This document shows positions 38,613 to 48,587 of a stretch of DNA of 64,000 bases, one piece after another. Source of the DNA: Chromatiales bacterium (GTDB lineage Bacteria > Pseudomonadota > Gammaproteobacteria > UBA6429 > Thiohalophilaceae); the NCBI GenBank assembly GCA_027032075.1, contig JALVOC010000089.1, forward strand, positions 186,001 through 250,000. The letters are read 5' to 3'. The notes under the pieces are model-generated. The model did no database searches. It was not told the origin of the DNA and saw nothing but the letters and a program-made list of their open reading frames with translations. Position numbers and translations under genes: made by a program. Numbering within the stretch: the stretch's first letter is position 1; each line of letters starts with the position of its first letter.

Positions 38613-40091
38613 ATGCCGGAAGTCACCATAAGATTCAGGTTCCGCATCCCTGGTTTAATCATACTGTTGCTGCCGGGACTATGGAGTGGTGTTGTGCAGG
38701 CGGCTGAACCGCTCAGGATCAGCTTCCCGCAGGTATTGCAACGTGTCATGGACAATTATCCCAGCCTTAGGCTGGCGCAACTGCAGGTCGAGCGTGCACG
38801 GCAGGAGATTAAACGGGTAGAAAGCACACTGGGATGGAACCTGAACGGCCAGGGAGGCCTGAACCGGCAACTCTCATTTCTGCTTACACCTTCAGATATT
38901 GCGGAAATATCCGCAGGTCTGCAAAGGCAGCTTCGATCCGGTGACAGCATTGGAATAAGTGGCAGTTACCGTTATGAAGACAGCACCACGACTTTTTCTC
39001 CCGCTTATCCTAATCCCTCACAACGCAGTGGTGTGGAACTCAATTACCGCATGCCCTTTGGACGCGGTGAGGATAATCCGGTATTTCAACAGGGGCTGGT
39101 CAGTGCGGAAGCCGGAATATTGATCGAAAAAGCAAACCAGCTTGCGGTGCGTGATCAGCTGGCACGCCAGACTCTGGAACTGTTTTACAGTACGGCAAAA
39201 ATTCACGCCAGTCTGGATACGGCGCGTTCCGCGGTGACACGTGCGCAGCGCCTGAAAAAATACATCAGGAAAAAGATCACACTCGGTTTGGCCGAAAAGA
39301 AGGATGTCCTCCAGGCAGAGGCCCAGTTGCAAAGCCGTCTCTCGGATGTGAAATCGTTGCAGATCAGCTGGCAGCAGGCGCGCACCACCTTGAACCGCCT
39401 GATGGGACGGGCGTGGGATGCGGAATTGATCCCGGATTTGCAGGCAGAAAACCACGAGAACGTGAATGAAATGAGGCTTGCCGAACTCATCGTCGAAGCA
39501 GAGAAAAACAGCCCGGACTTGCTTCGCAACCAGGCCAGAATCAAACTGAGCGAGGCAGAGATAATCCGCAGGCGGGACACACGCAAAGACAAGGTGGATG
39601 TGGTTTTCTCACTCGGGGCACAGACGATTAGCGGTGATACCGCATACGGGAATATCGATGACAAGGAGATGGTGGGCGGGGTGCGCCTCGAATACCAGCA
39701 ATCACTGGATAAAAGCGGCCTGGATGCGGGTATTTATCAGGCACAGCTGGACAAGAAAATTGCGGAGGAAAATATTCTGAAAATCAAGGATGATCTGCGT
39801 TATTCACTGGCCAGTCTCGTTGCTGAAATCGAGGTAAGTCAAAATGCGCTTAAGAGATATACACTTCGTTTACGAAGTGAGGACAGGAAATTCAAAGAGG
39901 CCCTCGAGCGTTATAAAAGCGGGCGGACAGAAACCGATCGTTTGATTCAGTACGAGAATGAACTGCAGCTTGCAAGATTTGCCCTTGAAGAACAAAGGAT
40001 TGCCTATGAACAACGTCTCTACAATCTGCGTATTTTGCGCGGAGACATCTGGAAAAGCGTGGTTCTGCCGGAAGGAGTAGCAAAGCCATGA
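38613..40091 (+). CDS. TolC-family outer-membrane channel protein
   Basis: 492 residues. After a signal peptide ending VVQA, it has two long helical repeats typical of outer-membrane efflux proteins (LAQLQVERARQEIKRVES and the later coiled regions LGLAEKKDVLQAEAQLQSRL, ALERYKSGRTETDRLIQYENELQ). Start ATG 38613 follows the repressor gene immediately. It overlaps the RND gene by four bases (ATGA). Forms the exit duct of the tripartite pump. Confidence 0.9.
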   Translation: MPEVTIRFRFRIPGLIILLLPGLWSGVVQAAEPLRISFPQVLQRVMDNYPSLRLAQLQVERARQEIKRVESTLGWNLNGQGGLNRQLSFLLTPSDIAEISAGLQRQLRSGDSIGISGSYRYEDSTTTFSPAYPNPSQRSGVELNYRMPFGRGEDNPVFQQGLVSAEAGILIEKANQLAVRDQLARQTLELFYSTAKIHASLDTARSAVTRAQRLKKYIRKKITLGLAEKKDVLQAEAQLQSRLSDVKSLQISWQQARTTLNRLMGRAWDAELIPDLQAENHENVNEMRLAELIVEAEKNSPDLLRNQARIKLSEAEIIRRRDTRKDKVDVVFSLGAQTISGDTAYGNIDDKEMVGGVRLEYQQSLDKSGLDAGIYQAQLDKKIAEENILKIKDDLRYSLASLVAEIEVSQNALKRYTLRLRSEDRKFKEALERYKSGRTETDRLIQYENELQLARFALEEQRIAYEQRLYNLRILRGDIWKSVVLPEGVAKP

Positions 40092-43000
40092 TCCGTTTTC
40101 TCGTTGAGCGTGGGTTGATCATCAATCTGATATCGATTTTCCTCGTTCTTCTCGGCTTGGTTGCGATTTTAAAAATCAATCGTGAAGCTTTTCCAAATGT
40201 CAATCTGGACAAGGTGCAGGTTGATATCAGCTACCCGGGTTCATCACCGGAGGAAGTAGAGCGGCTGACCATTACCCCGATTGAACAGGAACTGAAGGCG
40301 CTTAACGGTATTGACAAAATGACATCAATCGCCTTTCCTGGATCCGGTCGTATTATTCTTGAACTCGACCATGATGCGAGTAACAGAAAACGGATCGTCA
40401 GTGATATACAGCTTGCGGTAAACCGGGCGGATTTACCGCTGGATATACCGGAGGATCCCAAGGTATTGGAGATAGACGGGAAGGTGTTTCCCATTATCAA
40501 TCTGGCAATTTCAGCACCGATGTCAGAGGTGGAATTGAAACGTATCGGCGATCAGATTGAGGATGATTTGCTGGCGATCCCGGGTGTTGCCCGCGTGCAA
40601 ATCCAGGGGGACCGCAAACAGGAAATCCGCATTGTTGTCGATCCCGGGAAACTCAAAAGGCAACGCATCTCCATAGGTGATATCAGCCGCCTGCTTACAG
40701 GTTGGAATGTCAATGCGCCAGGCGGAGAAATTGAAACAAAGAGCGGACAAAAAGCAGTGCGGGTTGTGGGTGAATACCGGGGCGGGGAAGATGTCCGTAA
40801 CCTTGTTCTGCGTGCCAATGAATACGGTCAGGGAATAAAACTGGGTGACATCGCATCAGTGACAGAAACCCTGGAGAAAGCAAGAGTCTATTATGATGTA
40901 GCCGGTACCCCGGCGTTGAACATGATTATCATGAAAAAAGCCGATGCCGATATTATTACCGTCGTCGACAAGGTAAAGCAATATCTGAAAACCATCCCGG
41001 AAAAATACAACCAGGATCTGAAAATATCCACATTCCAGGACTATTCCCGCTTCACGCGGTTGCGCCTCGGCGTGTTGACGAATAACGGCATCGTCGGCAT
41101 ATTCCTGGTTTTTATTTCCCTGATACTCTTTTTACGCCCTTCGGTGGCACTGACGACAACCTGGGGTTTGCCGATTGTCTTTTTAACCGGGCTGTTCGTT
41201 CTTTATATTTCCGGGATAACCCTGAATCTCGTTTCCATGCTCGGTTTCATCATGGTGCTTGGCATGCTGGTGGATGATGCAATCATTATCGGTGAGAACA
41301 TCACTTACCACATGGAAGAAGGGATGGCCCCGCTTGAGGCCGCGGTAAAGGGGGCGACTGAACTAATCGGTCCGGTCACTACCACGGTGATGACCACTGT
41401 GGTTGCTTTTCTGCCGCTGATGTTTATGTCCGGGATCATCGGTAAATTTATTGTAGCCATTCCGGTGGTGGTGATTTCACTGTTGTTTTTCTCCTGGCTG
41501 GAATCGTTCCTCATTCTTCCGAGCCATGTGGCACACGTTACCAACCGGAACAAACATCCCAAAGAACGGGCCTGGTTGCTGGGATTGGAAAACTTCTATG
41601 CCAGGGTGCTGGAAAAGGCGCTGGATTACCGCTGGCTGACCTTATTGCTCTCTTTTGCCGTTTTGGCCGGCAGTATGGTGCTGGCGATGACTTCCATGTC
41701 TTTTCAGCTTTTCCCATCCGTGGGTGTCGATCAGTTTATCGTCAGGGCAACAGCCCCTGCCGGCACAACGCTGGAGGCGTTGCGTGAAAAAATGCGTAAA
41801 CTGGACAGCACCATCCGCGCACAAATCAAGCCGGAATATCTGGAAGCCACGGTGATCTCAAGCGGCCAGATATCCCTGGATGCAGGTGATCCCCTTACCC
41901 AGCGCGGCAGCCGTTATGGGCAGATCCGGGTGATTTACACACCTGCTGTGGTACGGCCGGAACATAATGTACTGGAGGATATGCAAACATTTGTACAGAG
42001 CTTGCCTGCACAGTTCCCTGATCTGAAACTGGCGTTTGGTGAGATCAAGCCGGGGCCGCCGACAGGGCGTGCGCTGGAAGTGGAAATATCCAGCAACAAC
42101 AACAGCGTAAATGCGCAAGTGGCACACCGTCTGATTGACTACCTCAAGACAATACCGGGCGTCACTACCGTGGAGAGCGGCTTGCAGCGGGGTGATGATG
42201 AACTGCGTGTGGTGTTAAACCGGGAACTTGCAGCGTATGCCGGCGTGGATCTGAGAACCGTGGCCACGCACATTCGTGCCGTGGTGGGAGGGCTGCGCGT
42301 CACCACAACACGCCGTGGCACGAAAGAAGTGGATGTTACCATCCGTTATCCTGATATCGGGGTTGCCAAGCTGGATCTGTTACGAAACCTGTTGTTGCCC
42401 AACAATCGGGGTGGCATGGTGCCGTTGAATAAAATCGCAACACTGGAAGAACATGTCGGATTGTCAACCATTCGCCACAAGGCGGGCATCCGTGTAATCA
42501 GTGTGGTTGCCAATATTGATGTGACAAAGATCACCAGCATGGCATTGAACCGCAAGGTAGCAGCGGATGAAGCACAATGGGTGGCAGATGCGGCAGGAAA
42601 AGTCCAGATACAATATGGCGGAGAGGAGGAGAAAAACAAGGAATCGTTTGAGGGGCTGGCGTTCTCGTTTGCGATTGCTTTACTGGGAATATTTTTCATC
42701 CTTGCTATCCAGTTCAACAATCTGACTTATCCGCTGTTGGTGATGTTGGCCATTCCTTTCGGCGCAATTGGCATAATTATCAGTTTCTATCTGCACGATT
42801 TGCTTTGGAAACCCATGCCCTTGTCGTTTTTTTCCACCATGGGGATGGTCGCGCTCACCGGTGTGGTGGTGAACAGTTCACTCGTATTGTTGGTGTTTAT
42901 CCAACGGGCGATACAGCAAGGAATGGCAGCACGAGATGCAATACTTCTGGCCGGAAGGAGACGGTTGCGTGCAGTGATCCTTACGGCTACCACCACCGTG

Positions 43001-43150
43001 GTAGGGTTGTTACCGACTGCCTACGGCTGGGGAGGATCAGATCCTTTTGTGGCACCTATGGCCCTCTCCTTGTCCTGGGGTCTGATGTTTGCCACGGTAG
43101 TAACGCTGGTGACGATTCCGGCGGCGTTGTCTGTCGTAATTGATCGCTGA
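40088..43150 (+). CDS. RND-family inner-membrane efflux transporter
   Basis: 1020 residues with twelve predicted membrane helices and two large periplasmic loops. Conserved parts include VDISYPGSSPEEVERL, the proton-relay pair DD in GMLVDDAIIIGENI of TM4, and GVVVNSSLVLLVFI of TM10. Hydrophobe/amphiphile efflux type by general pattern; substrate unknown. No periplasmic adaptor (membrane-fusion) gene accompanies it, so the adaptor must come from elsewhere or the pump works differently. Confidence 0.92.
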   Translation: MIRFLVERGLIINLISIFLVLLGLVAILKINREAFPNVNLDKVQVDISYPGSSPEEVERLTITPIEQELKALNGIDKMTSIAFPGSGRIILELDHDASNRKRIVSDIQLAVNRADLPLDIPEDPKVLEIDGKVFPIINLAISAPMSEVELKRIGDQIEDDLLAIPGVARVQIQGDRKQEIRIVVDPGKLKRQRISIGDISRLLTGWNVNAPGGEIETKSGQKAVRVVGEYRGGEDVRNLVLRANEYGQGIKLGDIASVTETLEKARVYYDVAGTPALNMIIMKKADADIITVVDKVKQYLKTIPEKYNQDLKISTFQDYSRFTRLRLGVLTNNGIVGIFLVFISLILFLRPSVALTTTWGLPIVFLTGLFVLYISGITLNLVSMLGFIMVLGMLVDDAIIIGENITYHMEEGMAPLEAAVKGATELIGPVTTTVMTTVVAFLPLMFMSGIIGKFIVAIPVVVISLLFFSWLESFLILPSHVAHVTNRNKHPKERAWLLGLENFYARVLEKALDYRWLTLLLSFAVLAGSMVLAMTSMSFQLFPSVGVDQFIVRATAPAGTTLEALREKMRKLDSTIRAQIKPEYLEATVISSGQISLDAGDPLTQRGSRYGQIRVIYTPAVVRPEHNVLEDMQTFVQSLPAQFPDLKLAFGEIKPGPPTGRALEVEISSNNNSVNAQVAHRLIDYLKTIPGVTTVESGLQRGDDELRVVLNRELAAYAGVDLRTVATHIRAVVGGLRVTTTRRGTKEVDVTIRYPDIGVAKLDLLRNLLLPNNRGGMVPLNKIATLEEHVGLSTIRHKAGIRVISVVANIDVTKITSMALNRKVAADEAQWVADAAGKVQIQYGGEEEKNKESFEGLAFSFAIALLGIFFILAIQFNNLTYPLLVMLAIPFGAIGIIISFYLHDLLWKPMPLSFFSTMGMVALTGVVVNSSLVLLVFIQRAIQQGMAARDAILLAGRRRLRAVILTATTTVVGLLPTAYGWGGSDPFVAPMALSLSWGLMFATVVTLVTIPAALSVVIDR

Positions 43151-43222
43151 ATGTATTGCAGGGAAGCCGGGTTACACGTTTGTCTTGGTGTATCGTATCG
43201 CCGCTAACAAAGTTGGTTCGTT

Positions 43223-43900
43223 TTACTCAAAATAAAAAAACTGCATTTGGGTACCGGCAAGTTCTATCAGATCATTCTCTTTCAGTTTGACTGCTTCCAT
43301 ACTGATAGGTTTTCCATTCAACATTGGAATATCGTTCGCGCGGCGCAATTTGTTGCTTTTTAAGGCGGAAATCGTGTAATTGTCGGCGTTTCTGGCGATC
43401 ATTGCCATTTTGATTCCGTTAAAGCCTATGGTATTGAAGGGCTTGCGCAATTCCAGAACTTTTCTTGCCATGGGGCCATTCATCAGTTTGACGCCGGCAA
43501 GTCTTTCACCGCGGATGACTTTGTTGGCTTCCGCGGGGGCGTTGTCCATTTTCATCACCTGGGTATCTTCAACCTCCGCCTGAATGAACATGGTTGGCTC
43601 ATATTCAGTATCATCATCGGCAAAATAGGTGAATTGATAATTGCCGATCTGGATGACATCGCCAGGCTTGATCAGGGTTTTTGCAACCCGCGCACCATTT
43701 AGTAATGTTCCGTTTGTGCTTCCCAGATCATCAACATAAGTATGTTCACCCATGACGACGATGAGAGCATGGCGGCCACTGACGGTGAGGTCGTTTAATT
43801 GGATATCATTACCGTGTTTCCGTCCAATACTGATGCTGTCTTTGTCGATAGGATATTCCTTAACAACAGCACCATCCAGTGTCATGATTAGCTTGCTCAT
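43223..43900 (-). CDS. FHA-domain protein
   Basis: 225 residues. The N-terminal FHA domain (about 1-90) has all phosphothreonine-binding signatures: SIGRKHGND, TVSGRHALIVV, LGSTNGTLLNG. A middle linker has Glu/Asp-flanked threonines (EPTMF, EDTQV), which resemble phospho-sites. The C-terminal part (about 135-225) looks like a second, degenerate FHA-like sandwich (PFNTIGFNG, NGKPI, LIELAGTQMQFFYF). Last gene of a minus-strand operon with a Ser/Thr kinase and two PilT ATPases. It probably reads the kinase's phosphorylation marks. Confidence 0.88.
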   Translation of the reverse strand: MSKLIMTLDGAVVKEYPIDKDSISIGRKHGNDIQLNDLTVSGRHALIVVMGEHTYVDDLGSTNGTLLNGARVAKTLIKPGDVIQIGNYQFTYFADDDTEYEPTMFIQAEVEDTQVMKMDNAPAEANKVIRGERLAGVKLMNGPMARKVLELRKPFNTIGFNGIKMAMIARNADNYTISALKSNKLRRANDIPMLNGKPISMEAVKLKENDLIELAGTQMQFFYFE

Positions 43901-43959
43901 TTCCTGCTCCCCCTTACTTCTGTATCATACGACATTTCCATTTCTCAATAAGATATTGT

Positions 43960-45087
43960 TTACGTGCCTGATTTTTCCGCCGTGTCATCCTCGAGTTGCT
44001 GGGAACTTTGATGGGGTTCCTCAGTTTCGATATTTTCCCGGTATTGCTCGAATTCCGATTTGTTGCGTGCCTTGATGTAAGCGTCCTCACCCGTTATCAC
44101 TTTGGCATCGAGTAAACGTTGCAGCGCCGTATCCATTCGTTGCATGCCCTGCATGCCACCGCTTTGAATAATGTTGTCGAGCTGATCCGTTTTACCTTCA
44201 CGGATGAGGTTGGCAACTGCGGAATTGTTTATCATGATTTCCAGGGCGGCAACACGTCCCTTGCGATCGGCTGTTGGTAATAACAGTTGGGAAATCACAC
44301 TCACCAGTGAGGTTGACAACATGGTTCTTACATATGCCTCGTCACTGGACGGGAATACGTTGACGATTCTGTCCACCGTGGAGGTGGCGCTGCTGGTATG
44401 CAGGGTGGCTACCACCAGAATGCCCATTTCAGCCGCAGTGAGGGCGAGATGAATGGTTTCCAGATCCCGCAATTCGCCCACCAGAATAACATCAGGATCC
44501 TCACGCAGGGATGAACGCAGTGCCGCGGAAAACTCCGGGGTATGCGTACCGACTTCACGCTGGCTGATGAGGCAACCTTTGTTCTTGTGAATAAACTCAA
44601 TCGGATCTTCTATCGTAATAATATGTCCCTTGCGTTCGGTGTTGATGAAGTCAATCATTGCTGCCAGCGTGGTTGACTTACCGGAACCGGTCGGACCGGT
44701 AACCAGAATCAGTCCTTTGCGCTGACGGCATAGGTTTTTCAGCACCGGCGGCAGACCCAATTGCGCGAGTGTCTGTACTTCGCTTGGAATAACGCGGAAA
44801 ACAGCACCGATGCCCCCCATGTGCTCGAATACATTCACCCTGAAACGCGCCAGTTCGGGGTTTTCGTAGGCAAAATCGAGATTGTTGGCTTTTTCAAAAG
44901 CACGCTGCTGGGATTCTGTCATGATCTCATACAACAAGTCCCGCGTTTCATCCGAGCTGAGGGTGCGGTATTTGACGGCATGCGTCTCGCCGTGTAAGCG
45001 GACGCGTGGCGTGTTGCCGGAAACCAGATGCAAATCCGAACCTTTCTGGTTTACCACCAACTCGAGAAAAACGTCAACGCGACTCAT
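43960..45087 (-). CDS. PilT-family retraction ATPase, paralog B
   Basis: 375-residue hexameric ATPase of the type IV pilus retraction family. Walker A GPTGSGKSTT, Asp box ITIEDPIEFIH, Walker B ILVGELRDLET, His box VATLHTSSA, and a PilT-like VANLIREGKTDQL near the C-terminus. A polar tail rich in Glu/Gln/Ser (last 25 residues) is unusual. Lies 15 bases after paralog A. Which of the pair acts as PilT or PilU is not settled. Confidence 0.9.
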   Translation of the reverse strand: MSRVDVFLELVVNQKGSDLHLVSGNTPRVRLHGETHAVKYRTLSSDETRDLLYEIMTESQQRAFEKANNLDFAYENPELARFRVNVFEHMGGIGAVFRVIPSEVQTLAQLGLPPVLKNLCRQRKGLILVTGPTGSGKSTTLAAMIDFINTERKGHIITIEDPIEFIHKNKGCLISQREVGTHTPEFSAALRSSLREDPDVILVGELRDLETIHLALTAAEMGILVVATLHTSSATSTVDRIVNVFPSSDEAYVRTMLSTSLVSVISQLLLPTADRKGRVAALEIMINNSAVANLIREGKTDQLDNIIQSGGMQGMQRMDTALQRLLDAKVITGEDAYIKARNKSEFEQYRENIETEEPHQSSQQLEDDTAEKSGT

Positions 45088-45102
45088 TGTTTGTGCTCAT
45101 GT

Positions 45103-46197
45103 CTAGCTTACCGCCAGATTAACTTGTGGTAGCAGCTCCGGGTTTGTTACAAAACGCTGGAACTGTTTCTTGTCGGTGGCATGAACGTAGGCATCGTCAG
45201 GATCAATTTCCTTGTTTTTTATTGCTTCGAGCAGTGCCTGATCCATTAATTGCATACCCAGTTCACGCCCGGTTTGCAAATTTGCAGGGATCTGGAATAT
45301 TTTCCGGTTCAGGATAAGATTCGCGATACCCGGCGTGTTAATCATAATCTCAAGGATGGCTTTGCGATTACGGCCATCTGCAGTGCGCACCAGTTTTTGA
45401 CAAATTACACCTTTCAGATGTTGTGCCAGGAACATTGCCGCCAGTGGTTTTTGTTCCGCCGGCATTGCATCGATGATTCGATCCAGGGTTTTCACCGCGG
45501 AGGTGGTGTGCAGGGTGCCAAGAACAAGATGACCGGTTTCAGCAGCAGTCATTGCCAGGTTGATGGTTTCCGGATCGCGTAACTCACCAACGAGGATAAC
45601 GTCAGGATCCTCACGCAGGGCGGCATGCAGCCCGTCCTTAAAGCTTTTGACATGAACGCCGACACTGCGTTGTATCACAAGTGACTCATTGCTTTTATGA
45701 ATATATTCAATCGGATCTTCGAGGGTGATGATATTGAATTTCCGATGATGATTAATCCAGTCGATCATCGCTGCCAGGGTGGTGGTTTTGCCGGTACCGG
45801 TTGCGCCGGTTACCAGAATCAGCCCCTGGTTTGCATCGAGCAGTTTTTCAACAACCGGTGGCATCCCCAGATCTTTCAGCTTGGGTATTTCCTCCGGTAT
45901 CACCCTGAATGCGCCACCCACACCGCTTATTTTATGGTAAAGATTGGCTCTGTAACGCCCGGCTTTTTCTGAATAATAGGAAATGTCCAGATCGATGCCC
46001 TGAGCGAATTGTTTGCGTTGTTCCTTGTCCAGGATTTCATCCACCAGATCATGTAATTCTTCTGCACTGAGATTACGGTATTTGATTGGTTGTAACTCTC
46101 CATGAATGCGAATCATGGGCGGCACACCGACCGCCAGATGAATGTCCGAGCACCCTTGTTCCCGTCCGAGTTCCAGAAATGCATCAATTCGCGCCAT
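45103..46197 (-). CDS. PilT-family retraction ATPase, paralog A
   Basis: 364 residues. SDIHLAVGVPPMIRIHGEL at the start, Walker A GATGTGKTTT, ITLEDPIEYIHKS, ILVGELRDPET, LGTLHTTSA. The C-terminal motif is diverged (IANLILNRKIFQIP) compared with paralog B. Its start codon overlaps the kinase stop by one base (TAATG), so translation is coupled to the kinase gene. Confidence 0.9.
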   Translation of the reverse strand: MARIDAFLELGREQGCSDIHLAVGVPPMIRIHGELQPIKYRNLSAEELHDLVDEILDKEQRKQFAQGIDLDISYYSEKAGRYRANLYHKISGVGGAFRVIPEEIPKLKDLGMPPVVEKLLDANQGLILVTGATGTGKTTTLAAMIDWINHHRKFNIITLEDPIEYIHKSNESLVIQRSVGVHVKSFKDGLHAALREDPDVILVGELRDPETINLAMTAAETGHLVLGTLHTTSAVKTLDRIIDAMPAEQKPLAAMFLAQHLKGVICQKLVRTADGRNRKAILEIMINTPGIANLILNRKIFQIPANLQTGRELGMQLMDQALLEAIKNKEIDPDDAYVHATDKKQFQRFVTNPELLPQVNLAVS

Positions 46198-48569
46198 TAG
46201 TTGAACTCCTGTTTATACAGGGATTCAAGATCCTGTTTCAATTCGTCAATAGTCTGATATCGCTGGTTTGAATCAACATGGATTGCCTTCATGATGACCT
46301 TGTTGACTGCTGCGGATATCTCCGGATTTTTTGAACTGGCATCATCCGCATTACCTTCCACATGCTTGAAGAGTGTGGCCATATGGTCCTTTTCCTTGTA
46401 GGGCGGGCGGCCGGTGAACATTTCATACATAACGATACCCAGGCTGTAGATATCGGTACGCGTATCGATCTTGCGGCCGCGAACCTGTTCGGGTGCCATA
46501 TAGGTCGGTGTGCCGACAAGAATGCCACTCTTTGTCAGGCGGGAATCCCCCTCGCTGGCGGCTGCAGCCAGACCGAAATCGACGATCTTGACCACGTCAT
46601 CATCATTGACCAGAATATTCGCCGGTTTGATATCGCGGTGCACCACATTGATATGATGTGCCACTGACAGTCCTTTGCAGATTTCAATCAGCAGTTTGAT
46701 ATTACGCTTCAGATCCCTGGTTTTGCCACTGCGTATCTCCTGCGAGAGGGAATGGCTGTTAAAATATTCCATGCTGATGGCATAGGATTTGCCAAAGGTG
46801 ATAAAATCATAGATGCGAATGACGTTTTCGTGTGTGATTTTGCGGGTGAGGCGCAATTCGGAGACAAAACGCTTGATCACATTCTCATCGGATGCCATGT
46901 GGGCATTGAGAAACTTGAGGATGATCTCCTCATTCACCATTGTATCTTCCACCAGTAATACCACGCCAAACGCACCCTTGCCGACCTGGCGGATAATCTT
47001 GTAACGATTATCCAGGATGTCACCCGGTTTGAGGGTAGTGGCATCAATAAACTGTTCTTGCGTGGAAGTTTGTGGTGCGTTGCTGCTGGCGGCAGCAGTG
47101 CTTGCGGATGGCTGGCTTGGCTGGGATGGTTGGCTGCTTTGTGGGTTATTCAGCCGTGCAAGCACGGTCTGCGCAGTCTCATTCGCCAGATCCGTGATCT
47201 CCTGATTTGCGCCGATGATGATTTCTTTCAGGGCTTTCTGTACTTCCTGGGAATGTTCATCATCGGTCAGTTCATTGAGTGCAAGGATCACTTCTTTTTT
47301 GACAGAGTCGTCCTGGTGCGTTAAAAATTCGATTAGCGGTTTGATTGCCTGGCTGTCTCCCAGCTTCGCCAGGGCTTTGATTGCAACCGAAACAGAATCA
47401 GGGTGTGACTGCATCATCTTGATTAAAGCTGGCACAGCTTTTTTGTCCTGCAGCTTTGCCAGGGCATCCGCTGCGCGTTCCCTCACCCACCAGTCCTTGT
47501 CATTCAGGGCCTTAATCAGGTGACTGACGGCACGTTCGTCCTTGATGGAGTTGAGTATTTCCACCGCGGTGCGCCGCAGAAATTCATCTTCGTCATTGAT
47601 AAGGTTAAGGATGGCGTCTACCACCTTGGGACCGCCAATTGAACCCAAGGCATCTGCCGCACGGACTTTAACCCACCAGTCCTTGTCACGCATCGCGTTG
47701 AGAAGATCCTTGATGGCGCGTGGATCGCCAACCTCATTGAGCACTTCGACAGCTGCGCGGCGGATGTACTCGGAATCGTCCTGCAGAATTTCAATCAGAT
47801 ACTTGACCACTTCCGGATCCCTGATTTTGATCAGGGTTTCAATTGCTTTGGCCTGTACCGTCAGATCGGGATCCTTGAGCAAGGGAACAATCATGCGGGA
47901 AGAAACCGGAACCTGGATCCTGCCGAGACCGATCAATGCCGTTTGTCTTACGGTTTTGTTGTTGTCCTGCAGCAGTCTGAGTAAAACATCCCTGACCTGA
48001 TCGCTGCTGAAACGGGAAATGGAACGGGCAACATGCATACGGATGGCGGCATCCTTACTGTTGGTATAGCGGATGAGTTCCGGCACCATTTGTTCGGTAA
48101 CCACCTGTTCCAGTACGCGGAAAACCATTTGCCGGACATTCTTGTCGACTTTATCAAGTAAACCAAGCAAGGCTTTGGCGTTGAGAGAATCCTTACGCGC
48201 GATCAGTATCTGTACCAGCGCCGCTTTCGGGATCTCCGGATCATCAAACAATTCAAACAATCTGTTGGCATCATATTTATTGCCTTTGGCCAGCACCCGC
48301 ATGGTGCCTGTTACGATATGTTTGTCGTCGCTGGCCAGACCTTCTATGTAGTCCGGCAGGGATTTGTTATCCAGCAGATTGATGAGCAGGCTTTCGATGT
48401 GCGGGCTGTTTGGCGCCTCGGCAAAGGCGGTGATCAGTTTTGGAATCGCGGATTTTCCGTTGCTCTTGATACGGTTAATCGCCTCCTTCAGTTCAGGTGC
48501 AGACGCATGCTGTGCGCTGATCAGCACATCAATCGATTTATTAACCTTAAAGGAGCCCAACAAACTCAT
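46197..48569 (-). CDS. HEAT-repeat Ser/Thr protein kinase
   Basis: 790 residues. Residues about 20-470 form a row of HEAT-like helical repeats, several with the near-identical core DKDWWV.VRAADAL (about 296 and 358). A Ser/Pro/Gln-rich linker (477-505) follows, then a complete Hanks-type kinase (about 521-785): GKGAFG loop, Lys at about 552 (IILKFL), HRDIKPAN, DFGLA, GTPTYMAPE. No membrane segment is seen, so it is cytoplasmic. All catalytic residues are present. It precedes the PilT pair with overlapping codons. Likely partners are the FHA proteins encoded on either side. Confidence 0.92.
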   Translation of the reverse strand: MSLLGSFKVNKSIDVLISAQHASAPELKEAINRIKSNGKSAIPKLITAFAEAPNSPHIESLLINLLDNKSLPDYIEGLASDDKHIVTGTMRVLAKGNKYDANRLFELFDDPEIPKAALVQILIARKDSLNAKALLGLLDKVDKNVRQMVFRVLEQVVTEQMVPELIRYTNSKDAAIRMHVARSISRFSSDQVRDVLLRLLQDNNKTVRQTALIGLGRIQVPVSSRMIVPLLKDPDLTVQAKAIETLIKIRDPEVVKYLIEILQDDSEYIRRAAVEVLNEVGDPRAIKDLLNAMRDKDWWVKVRAADALGSIGGPKVVDAILNLINDEDEFLRRTAVEILNSIKDERAVSHLIKALNDKDWWVRERAADALAKLQDKKAVPALIKMMQSHPDSVSVAIKALAKLGDSQAIKPLIEFLTHQDDSVKKEVILALNELTDDEHSQEVQKALKEIIIGANQEITDLANETAQTVLARLNNPQSSQPSQPSQPSASTAAASSNAPQTSTQEQFIDATTLKPGDILDNRYKIIRQVGKGAFGVVLLVEDTMVNEEIILKFLNAHMASDENVIKRFVSELRLTRKITHENVIRIYDFITFGKSYAISMEYFNSHSLSQEIRSGKTRDLKRNIKLLIEICKGLSVAHHINVVHRDIKPANILVNDDDVVKIVDFGLAAAASEGDSRLTKSGILVGTPTYMAPEQVRGRKIDTRTDIYSLGIVMYEMFTGRPPYKEKDHMATLFKHVEGNADDASSKNPEISAAVNKVIMKAIHVDSNQRYQTIDELKQDLESLYKQEFN

Positions 48570-48587
48570 TTATAATATCCGATGCAA

